Source: an uncultured Eubacteriales bacterium
GTDB lineage: Bacteria; Bacillota; Clostridia; Peptostreptococcales; Anaerovoracaceae
NCBI GenBank assembly: GCA_902772685.1
Contig: CACYBO010000150.1
Coordinates: forward strand, 1 to 5,622
Length of the DNA stretch: 5,622 bases
Direction: 5' to 3'
Position numbers and translations under genes: made by a program. This document shows positions 1-4,622 of the stretch, piece after piece (position 1 is the stretch's first letter; each line of letters begins with the position of its first letter). The notes below the pieces were generated by a model. The model was not told the DNA's origin and made no database searches. It saw only the letters and a program-made list of their open reading frames with translations.

Positions 1-395
1 ATACGGGCGACATGGCCGAAATGGATGAAGATGGATTCATCTATCTGGTCGACAGAAAGAAAGACGTCATCATTTCCGGCGGCGAAAACATCTACCCTGT
101 CCAGATTGAGGACTTCCTGCGGACCAATGAAGATATCAAGGACGTTGCAGTAATCGGTCTTCCTGATCCGCGTCTGGGTGAAATCGCGGCGGCTATCATT
201 GAACTCAAAGAAGGGCATGATGTATATGAAGAAGCTATTGAAGACTTCTGCATCGCGCTGCCAAGGTACAAGCGCCCGCGCAAGATCATCTTCGCGGATG
301 TTCCCCGCAATCCAACTGGAAAAATCGAGAAACCTCTTCTCCGCAAAAGATATAACGCGGAAGGCATCGTAGCCCAGGAAACGGAGAAAGAATAA
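1..395 (+). CDS. AMP-forming acyl-CoA synthetase / ligase, C-terminal part (5' end outside window)
   Basis: This is the end of an adenylate-forming (ANL superfamily) enzyme, which activates a carboxylic acid with ATP and transfers it to CoA in the cytoplasm. The frame is already open at base 3 and reads TGDMAEMDEDGFIYLVDRKK, so the gene starts before the window and the ATG at 12 is internal. Visible motifs are the TGD segment, the hinge region DRKKD, the GGENIYP motif that opens the C-terminal lid domain, and the NPTGKIEK segment carrying the lysine that takes part in adenylation. The lid domain looks intact and ends in a short charged tail (ETEKE). Its form resembles medium/long-chain fatty acid or carnitine/crotonobetaine CoA ligases. 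The acid-binding pocket lies in the missing part, so the substrate cannot be named. It converges on cysK and shares a terminator with it. Confidence 0.93.
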   Translation, partial: TGDMAEMDEDGFIYLVDRKKDVIISGGENIYPVQIEDFLRTNEDIKDVAVIGLPDPRLGEIAAAIIELKEGHDVYEEAIEDFCIALPRYKRPRKIIFADVPRNPTGKIEKPLLRKRYNAEGIVAQETEKE

Positions 396-418
396 GAAAC
401 AAAAGCAAGAATAAACCA

Positions 419-449
419 AAAGCCGGCCGGGTCAGCCCCAGCCGGCTTT
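419..449. terminator. Bidirectional intrinsic terminator between the acyl-CoA synthetase gene and cysK
   Basis: The 9-bp arms AAAGCCGGC (419-427) and GCCGGCTTT (441-449) pair perfectly. A further GGG/CCC pairing (429-431 with 436-438) can form inside the loop. A T-rich tail (TTTCTT) follows on the plus strand and TTTT-GGTTT follows on the minus strand, so the hairpin can end both converging genes. Confidence 0.85.
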
Positions 450-467
450 CTTATGAATCCATATCCG

Positions 468-1400
468 TTACTCTGTGAAAATCGGTGTGGAATAGTATCT
501 GTCACCACTGTCCGGAAGAAGGACTACGATGGTCTTGCCTTTGTTCTCCGGCTTCTTCGCGTATTCGATTCCTGCATGCAGTGCCGCACCGGATGAAATA
601 CCTACAGAGATTCCCTCTTTTTTCGCCAGATATTTCGCTGCCGCGAAGGCATCTTCATTGGCGGCGCGGAACACCTCATCATAGACATCAGTGTTCAGAA
701 CATCAGGGACGAATCCTGCACCGATTCCCTGAATCTTATGCGCGCCTGCTCTTCCTTCCGACAGAACCGGGGAGTCTTCCGGCTCGAGAGCTACGACCTT
801 TACATCCGGGTTCTGTGATTTCAGATATTCACCTGTTCCTGTCACAGTACCGCCAGTACCGACGCCCGCGATAAAGATATCCACTTTACCGTCGGTATCT
901 CTCCAGATCTCCGGACCGGTTGTTTCTCTATGAATCGCCGGGTTAGCCGGATTGACGAACTGTCCGGGGATGAATCCTCCCGGAATCTCCTCTGCCAGCT
1001 CATCCGCCTTTGCAATGGCGCCCTTCATTCCTTTAGCGCCTTCCGTCAGAACGATCTCTGCGCCGTAAGCTTTAAGAATGTTTCTTCTCTCAACGCTCAT
1101 CGTCTCCGGCATGGTCAGGATAGCACGATACCCCTTTGCCGCTGCTATCGCCGCCAGGCCGATTCCTGTGTTGCCTGAAGTCGGCTCGATGATGACAGAG
1201 CCCTCTTTCAGGATGCCCTTTGCCTCTGCGTCTTCTATCATGGACTTGGCGATACGGTCCTTGACGCTGCCTGCCGGATTCAGATACTCCAGTTTGATGA
1301 GCAGTGTTGCCTCCAGGCCCAGATCTTTTTCGATGTTAACTGTTTCCACGAGTGGTGTATTTCCAATCAGTTCGATGATTCCTTTATTAATTTTTGCCAT
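468..1400 (-). CDS. cysK: Cysteine synthase A (O-acetylserine sulfhydrylase)
   Basis: CysK is a cytoplasmic PLP enzyme that makes L-cysteine from O-acetylserine and sulfide. At 310 residues it has the usual family length. Visible features are the N-terminal NTPLVE; the PLP lysine K47 in NPAGSVKDR; the TSGNTG loop (74-79), which binds the substrate carboxylate; the phosphate-binding GTGGT (181-185); GIGAGFVP (225-232); and S270 in GISSGAA, which contacts the PLP pyridine nitrogen. The C-terminus has PDSGDRYYST. The ATG is set by an AAGGAGG at 1408-1414, seven bases upstream. It lies 83 bases after metY on the same strand with no terminator between them, so it is probably cotranscribed and under the metY leader, perhaps with extra input from a weak internal promoter. 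In Bacillus subtilis CysK also acts as partner of the Rrf2 regulator CymR. An Rrf2 gene lies nearby here, so a similar role is possible but not shown. Confidence 0.96.
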   Translation of the reverse strand: MAKINKGIIELIGNTPLVETVNIEKDLGLEATLLIKLEYLNPAGSVKDRIAKSMIEDAEAKGILKEGSVIIEPTSGNTGIGLAAIAAAKGYRAILTMPETMSVERRNILKAYGAEIVLTEGAKGMKGAIAKADELAEEIPGGFIPGQFVNPANPAIHRETTGPEIWRDTDGKVDIFIAGVGTGGTVTGTGEYLKSQNPDVKVVALEPEDSPVLSEGRAGAHKIQGIGAGFVPDVLNTDVYDEVFRAANEDAFAAAKYLAKKEGISVGISSGAALHAGIEYAKKPENKGKTIVVLLPDSGDRYYSTPIFTE

Positions 1401-1447
1401 TTGTTTTCCTCCTTGTATGCTCTCTATCTAAATGCTCTATGCATTTT

Positions 1448-1486
1448 ATTGTAACATATTATCCTGCACGTTGTATCTTTCGTCTA
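1448..1486 (-). promoter_or_regulatory. Possible weak promoter in the metY-cysK gap
   Basis: On the minus strand TAGACG (1481-1486, overlapping the metY stop codon) stands 17 bases before GATAAT (1458-1463), giving 4/6 and 5/6 matches to sigma-A hexamers. A second -10-like TACAAT lies at 1448-1453 without a good -35. Further down, a small hairpin (AAATGC/GCATTT, 1430-1435 with 1441-1446) has no T-tract and is not a terminator. The promoter is a guess from hexamer matches in an AT-rich gap. Readthrough from metY is at least as likely a source of cysK mRNA. Confidence 0.3.
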
Positions 1487-2770
1487 TTCCTGCGCAGCCT
1501 TAAACCCCTTTTCAAGATCTGCGATGATATCGTCGATATGCTCTGTTCCGATGGACAGCCGAATCGTTCCTGGGAAGATACCCTGGTCAGCCAACTCTTC
1601 TTCTGTGAGCTGGGAGTGGGTCGTCGTCGCCGGGTGGATCACCAGGCTCTTCACGTCTGCAACATTTGCCAGCAGCGAGAAGATCTCCAGTCCGTCGATG
1701 AACTTCCAGGCCTCTTCCTGTCCCCCTTTGATCTCAAAGGTGAAGATGGAGCCGCCGCCGTTTGGAAAGTACTTCTCATACAGCGCGTGCTGCGGGTGAT
1801 CCGGAAGTGACGGATGATTGATTTTCACAACCTGCGGATGTCCCTTCAGATAATCGATGACCTTCTTCGTATTTTCCACATGCCGTTCTACTCTGAGTGA
1901 CAGGGTTTCCACTCCCTGCAAAATCAGGAAGGCATTGAACGGTGAAATCGTGGCTCCCGAATCTCTGAGGAGGATCGCACGGATATATGTGACGAATGCC
2001 GCCGGCCCGACTGCATCATAGAACGATACCCCGTGATAGCTCGGATTCGGATCCGCGATGTTGCCGAACTTGCCGCTGGCTTTCCAGTCGAACTTGCCTG
2101 ATTCAACGATGACCCCTCCGATGGTCGTTCCGTGACCGCCCAGGAACTTAGTCGCAGAGTGGACAACGATGTCCGCGCCGTGTTCAATCGGCCGGATCAG
2201 ATACGGTGTTCCGAAGGTGTTGTCGATCACAAGCGGAATATTGTTCTTGTGTGCGATCTCCGCAACGGCGTCGATGTCGGGGATATCACTATTCGGATTG
2301 CCCAGCGTCTCCAGGAAGATCGCTCTCGTATTCTCCTTGATGGCTCCCTCAATTTCTTCAAGATTGTGTGCATCCACAAAAGTTGTTTCGATTCCATACT
2401 GCGGAAGTGTGTGTTCCAACAGATTGAAAGTGCCGCCGTAGATGGTCTTCTGAGCGACGATGTGACCGCCATTTGCCGCCAAAGCCTCAATCGTGTAGGT
2501 GATGGCCGCTGCGCCTGAGGCAAGCGCCAAACCTGCGCTTCCGCCTTCCAGAGCTGCTACTCTGTCTTCTAACACACCCTGTGTGGAATTGGTCAGTCTG
2601 CTGTAGATATTTCCCGGATCCGCCAGACCAAAACGGTCTGCCGCGTGCTGCGCATTGTGGAACACATATGCCGTTGTTGCGTAAATCGGGACTGCTCTCG
2701 CGTCTGTCGCCGGATCGGCCTGTTCCTGTCCAACATGTAACTGTAATGTTTCAAATTTATATTCGCTCAT
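1484..2770 (-). CDS. metY: O-acetylhomoserine sulfhydrylase (O-acetylhomoserine aminocarboxypropyltransferase)
   Basis: MetY is a PLP enzyme of the Cys/Met metabolism family that joins O-acetylhomoserine and sulfide into homocysteine, the direct sulfhydrylation route to methionine. At 428 residues it has the typical length of MetY. The related transsulfuration enzymes MetB and MetC are nearer 380-400. Motifs in order: YSRLTN (56-61), which contacts PLP phosphate from the neighbouring subunit; SGAAAI (85-90); the cofactor aspartate D183 in VIDNTF; the PLP lysine K208 in SATKFLGGHG; the MetY-type stretch GKFDW (225-229); and ATTTHSQ (381-387) with RLSIG (404-408), the substrate carboxylate region. 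The ATG is preceded by GAAAGG at 2779-2784, eight bases away. It is the first full-length gene after a long leader with a Met/Cys-rich short ORF and a terminator, and cysK follows. O-succinylhomoserine as donor cannot be excluded from sequence. Confidence 0.95.
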   Translation of the reverse strand: MSEYKFETLQLHVGQEQADPATDARAVPIYATTAYVFHNAQHAADRFGLADPGNIYSRLTNSTQGVLEDRVAALEGGSAGLALASGAAAITYTIEALAANGGHIVAQKTIYGGTFNLLEHTLPQYGIETTFVDAHNLEEIEGAIKENTRAIFLETLGNPNSDIPDIDAVAEIAHKNNIPLVIDNTFGTPYLIRPIEHGADIVVHSATKFLGGHGTTIGGVIVESGKFDWKASGKFGNIADPNPSYHGVSFYDAVGPAAFVTYIRAILLRDSGATISPFNAFLILQGVETLSLRVERHVENTKKVIDYLKGHPQVVKINHPSLPDHPQHALYEKYFPNGGGSIFTFEIKGGQEEAWKFIDGLEIFSLLANVADVKSLVIHPATTTHSQLTEEELADQGIFPGTIRLSIGTEHIDDIIADLEKGFKAAQE

Positions 2771-2798
2771 TTCATAATCCTTTCTTTTGCCTTTGCAT

Positions 2799-2831
2799 AA
2801 AAAATTGCCCGATCGTTTTACTCCCGGGCAA
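2799..2831 (-). terminator. Leader terminator (attenuator) upstream of metY
   Basis: On the minus strand TTGCCCG (2831-2825) pairs with CGGGCAA (2811-2805) over 7 perfect bp, extendable by one G-T pair, with an 11-13 base loop and six T's (2804-2799). This is a textbook intrinsic terminator, but it stands 28 bases before the metY start and after the leader ORF. It therefore acts on the metY-cysK transcript itself. Its 5' arm lies inside the segment 2820-2830 that can pair instead with 2901-2911 in the leader ORF. Confidence 0.88.
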
Positions 2832-2917
2832 CATGATGGAACATCTGCTGTTTCTTCAGGACGCGCGCAAAGGCTGCTGCACGTCTCCCATCATTTTACC
2901 TGCCCGGGAGTCCGGCA
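2820..2917 (-). promoter_or_regulatory. Mutually exclusive antiterminator / anti-antiterminator structures in the metY leader RNA
   Basis: Four RNA segments can pair in competing ways. Segment 2 (ACTCCCGGGCA, 2911-2901) is exactly complementary over 11 bases to segment 3 (TGCCCGGGAGT, 2830-2820). That pairing destroys the terminator, because segment 3 contains its 5' arm. Segment 1 (TGCCGG, 2917-2912) can instead pair with the 3' part of segment 2 (CC-G-GGCA, one bulged G, loop ACTC), which would leave segment 3 free for the terminator. The 2:3 helix is extended by two nested pairings: ATGATGGGA (2894-2886) with TTCCATCAT (2841-2833), with one G-T pair, and GACGTGC (2885-2879) with GCGCGTC (2866-2860), also with one G-T pair. 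The pairings are read directly from the sequence. The switching role is inferred by analogy with amino acid biosynthesis attenuators. Confidence 0.75.
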
Positions 2918-2972
2918 TCAGACAACACATCCACATAGTCATATAAGTGATAGCGTTTGTTTTTTGTCTCAT
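2856..2972 (-). CDS. Met/Cys-rich leader peptide of the metY-cysK operon (38 aa)
   Basis: This short ORF has 38 codons and a TGA stop. It starts at an ATG nine bases after a strong AGGAGG (2982-2987) and about 35 bases after the predicted transcription start. Residues 11-19 read MTMWMCCLM, so two adjacent Cys codons (residues 16-17), four Met and one Trp fall in nine residues. M27 and M28 bring the total to seven Met including the start. The ORF is followed by an intrinsic terminator and then metY, and part of its own coding sequence forms the antiterminator strand. This is the layout of an amino acid attenuator leader peptide, in which translation speed over the control codons decides the RNA fold. 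The peptide itself probably has no function. I do not recognise a named family for it. It has no transmembrane segment or other domain. Confidence 0.82.
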   Translation of the reverse strand: MRQKTNAITYMTMWMCCLMPDSRAGKMMGDVQQPLRAS

Positions 2973-3013
2973 CTCTTTGCGCCTCCTTTCCTTTCGAATT
3001 TCTTGATGGTGTA

Positions 3014-3042
3014 ATATTAATACTATTTACCTACCATGTCAA
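3014..3042 (-). promoter_or_regulatory. Promoter of the metY leader / metY-cysK operon
   Basis: On the minus strand a consensus TTGACA (3037-3042) stands exactly 17 bases before TAATAT (3014-3019, 4/6). Transcription would begin near 3007, giving about 35 bases of 5' UTR before the leader peptide and a terminated leader RNA of about 210 bases. The -35 lies inside a 21-base dyad that is a likely repressor site. Confidence 0.75.
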
Positions 3043-3048
3043 TAGGTA
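3028..3048. promoter_or_regulatory. Candidate Rrf2-type operator over the metY leader promoter -35
   Basis: The inverted repeat TACCTA (3028-3033) / TAGGTA (3043-3048) has a 9-base spacer and completely contains the TTGACA -35 box. A dyad of about 20 bases with an AT-rich edge suits a homodimeric Rrf2 winged-helix protein, and such a gene starts 83 bases away. A second site of the same form (TACC-N10-ATAGGT) lies at 3087-3107. Occupancy would block RNA polymerase. Confidence 0.55.
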
Positions 3049-3072
3049 TTTTTATATTTTTTGATTTTTTTA

Positions 3073-3102
3073 TTGAACGTTCTATTTACCCTGGAGTATT
3101 AT
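3073..3102 (+). promoter_or_regulatory. Promoter of the Rrf2 regulator gene
   Basis: TTGAAC (3073-3078, 4/6) is followed after 18 bases by TATTAT (3097-3102, 5/6), in an AT-rich stretch. Transcription would begin near 3109, about 22 bases before the ATG. The -10 falls inside the second operator-like site. Confidence 0.55.
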
Positions 3103-3107
3103 AGGTG
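3087..3107. promoter_or_regulatory. Second operator-like site over the rrf2 promoter -10
   Basis: The site reads TACC at 3087-3090 and ATAGGTG at 3101-3107, with the same 21-base length and the same TACC-N10-ATAGGT-R pattern as 3028-3048. The two centres are 59 bases apart. Its dyad is less perfect than the first. Placement over the -10 suggests autorepression by the regulator encoded just downstream. Confidence 0.42.
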
Positions 3108-3130
3108 ATAAGTAAAGGAGGCACATCGGA

Positions 3131-3553
3131 ATGATTTCAACAAAAGGACGTTATGCGCTTCGCGTTATGATCGATCTGGCGCAGCATGAAGGTGAAGGTA
3201 CAATCCCTCTTAAAGATATTGCCCAGAGGCAGGATATTTCCAAAAAGTATCTGGAGATCATCGTAAAAGAGCTTGTGAGAGGCGGGATGATTAGAGGCGT
3301 CAGCGGTAAAGGCGGCGGCTATTCTCTTTGCAGAAAAGCGGAAGACTATTCAGTTGGAGAAATCATCGAACTGATGGAGGGAACCCTCGCTCCTGTAGCC
3401 TGTCTGGAAGAAGATGCGGCTGTCTGCCCCCGGGCTGATACGTGCCTCACCCTGCCCATGTGGAAGGAGTACTATCAGATGACGCATGATTTCTTTTACA
3501 GCAAACAGCTCAGCGATCTGCTGAAAAGCCGCGACCCAATCTACTACATCTGA
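3131..3553 (+). CDS. Rrf2-family transcriptional regulator (IscR/CymR-like)
   Basis: This is a 140-residue cytoplasmic DNA-binding protein of the Rrf2 family. The opening MISTKGRYALRVMIDLA is diagnostic for the family. A winged helix-turn-helix follows, with recognition region IAQRQDISKKYLE (30-42) and wing GVSGKGGGYSL (56-66). Residues 76-83 (GEIIELME) begin the dimerisation helix region. Cysteines at 91, 99 and 105 (C-X7-C-X5-C) lie where IscR, NsrR and RirA ligate an Fe-S cluster. Bacillus CymR, the cysteine regulator, lacks such a cluster. The start is fixed by AAAGGAGG at 3114-3121, nine bases upstream. The gene is divergent from metY-cysK and sits beside two similar dyads, which points to control of sulfur amino acid genes and of itself. 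No iscS/iscU-like genes are next to it, and no clear terminator is seen in the 64-base gap after it. Confidence 0.93.
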   Translation: MISTKGRYALRVMIDLAQHEGEGTIPLKDIAQRQDISKKYLEIIVKELVRGGMIRGVSGKGGGYSLCRKAEDYSVGEIIELMEGTLAPVACLEEDAAVCPRADTCLTLPMWKEYYQMTHDFFYSKQLSDLLKSRDPIYYI

Positions 3554-3617
3554 GGGTCCGGTAAGGGTCTGAGGAGCGTCCGACCGGCAATTCGTTTCGT
3601 GACGTCCGGCTGTCGTT

Positions 3618-4550
3618 CTACGCGAGATAAAACATCGTGGCTCCGGCAATCATGATTACTACGCCCGCAATTTCTTTCCATCCTACTTTGCGCTGGGCGC
3701 TGCGGAACATGCCGAACTGATCCACGAGCAGACCTCCGATCATCAGGCCGGTAAGCAGAATCACCACAGCCATTCCGGTTCCGACCGTCTGTGCCGTAAT
3801 AATATTACCCACAACAAAGAGGTCACCGAACAGCCCGCCTGTGAGGATCCAAAGAGGCATCCTGCCCTCTTTGACCCCGGGCTTTTTTGTTTTCAGAAGA
3901 GCGAAGTGAAGTATGATCAGAAGGCTGAGTCCGACGCTGAAATTGATGACCGATGCGAACAGTCTGGAATCCACCACAACGCCGAGATGACTGTTGACTG
4001 CAGTCTGAGAAGCCATGCACATCCCAACCGCCACGCCGAACAGTCTCCAGAGCCAGATATGGTTTACCTGCTTTGCGCCGCCTTTCCCTAACTTCCTGAA
4101 ACCGCCGGACTTGGCTGTGATGACCACGACAACCCCGAAGAAAACCAGCGCTATGCCGATTATCCTCAGAAAGCTGATGTCCCTCTGCGCAGAATTGAAC
4201 CAGCCGAATGTATCTATCAGCGTTCCCATGATGATCTGCCCAAGGGCCGGCAGTATAACTGTCTGCACGCCTCCGAGGCGCGGCATCAGCAGGATATTGC
4301 CCGTGACAAAAACAACGGCGAACATTCCTCCCATCAGAATCCATGGCGGCGCTGCCGCTATGGCGCCGAAAGGAATCGCCAGACTGTGCTCCCAGATCAG
4401 TGTGATCACGAGAAGCGCCGCCCACCCGATCAGGAAGTTGACCATCGCTGCTGTGAACGGTGACCCCAGTCGTTTGCCCAGCTGGGCGTTTATACTTGTC
4501 TGCATAGGCATGCCGATTCCGGCTGCAAGCCCGAAGAGTGAATAGAGCAT
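3618..4550 (-). CDS. DMT superfamily membrane protein, YdcZ/DUF606 type (putative transporter)
   Basis: This 310-residue integral membrane protein has about ten hydrophobic segments. It is built from two matching halves: PMQTSINAQLG (15-25) matches ASQTAVNSHLG (180-190), PWILMGG (69-75) matches LWILTGG (233-239), and IDTFGWFNSAQR (112-123) matches VDQFGMFRSAQR (276-287). Each half resembles one DUF606 (YdcZ) unit, a domain that many bacteria encode as separate five-helix proteins, so this is the fused double-unit form. A basic linker (about 147-165, rich in K, R and G) joins the halves. Family members are presumed drug/metabolite-type transporters, but no substrate is established. AGGAGG (4556-4561) lies five bases before the ATG. 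The gene follows pta on the same strand behind a strong terminator, and no good promoter is visible in the short gap. Confidence 0.88.
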   Translation of the reverse strand: MLYSLFGLAAGIGMPMQTSINAQLGKRLGSPFTAAMVNFLIGWAALLVITLIWEHSLAIPFGAIAAAPPWILMGGMFAVVFVTGNILLMPRLGGVQTVILPALGQIIMGTLIDTFGWFNSAQRDISFLRIIGIALVFFGVVVVITAKSGGFRKLGKGGAKQVNHIWLWRLFGVAVGMCMASQTAVNSHLGVVVDSRLFASVINFSVGLSLLIILHFALLKTKKPGVKEGRMPLWILTGGLFGDLFVVGNIITAQTVGTGMAVVILLTGLMIGGLLVDQFGMFRSAQRKVGWKEIAGVVIMIAGATMFYLA

Positions 4551-4579
4551 CCGCTCCTCCTATACGTTTCCAACACATA

Positions 4580-4608
4580 AAAAGCCCGTTGAATCACAAC
4601 GGGCTTTT
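4580..4608. terminator. Intrinsic terminator after pta
   Basis: A perfect 12-bp stem pairs AAAAGCCCGTTG (4580-4591) with CAACGGGCTTTT (4597-4608) around a 5-base loop. On the minus strand the hairpin ends in TTTTT and lies just after the pta stop. On the plus strand it is also followed by CTTTTT, but no plus-strand gene leads into it. Confidence 0.9.
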
Positions 4609-4622
4609 CTTTTTGAAATGTC

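Noticed and set aside
1430..1446. Small hairpin AAATGC/GCATTT between metY and cysK as terminator
   Set aside because: The stem is only 6 bp and AT-rich with no T-run after it on the minus strand, so it is too weak to separate the two genes.
2581..2946. Plus-strand 121-codon open frame across the start of metY and the leader
   Set aside because: No ribosome binding site of note and no recognisable protein. It runs opposite the well-supported metY start, the terminator and the leader ORF.
2771..3007. T-box or SAM (S-box) riboswitch in the metY leader
   Set aside because: I looked for the T-box bulge motif, a specifier stem and S-box core motifs and saw none. The leader is only ~235 bases and the short ORF with competing hairpins explains its structure. 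A covariance model search would settle it.
3075..3082. Perfect 8-base palindrome GAACGTTC upstream of rrf2
   Set aside because: It is short, occurs once in this gap, and overlaps the proposed -35. Chance occurrence is likely, and the TACC/GGTA sites are better operator candidates.
3554..3617. Possible terminator between the convergent rrf2 and YdcZ-type genes
   Set aside because: Short CCGG-based pairings exist (for example CCGGT/ACCGG), but there is no T-tract on either strand, so no intrinsic terminator can be supported.
3823..4578. Long 251-codon open frame on the minus strand overlapping the YdcZ-type gene
   Set aside because: Its translation is Arg/Ser/His-rich and low in hydrophobic segments, has no family resemblance, and lies in another frame of a gene with clear internal repeats and its own ribosome binding site.
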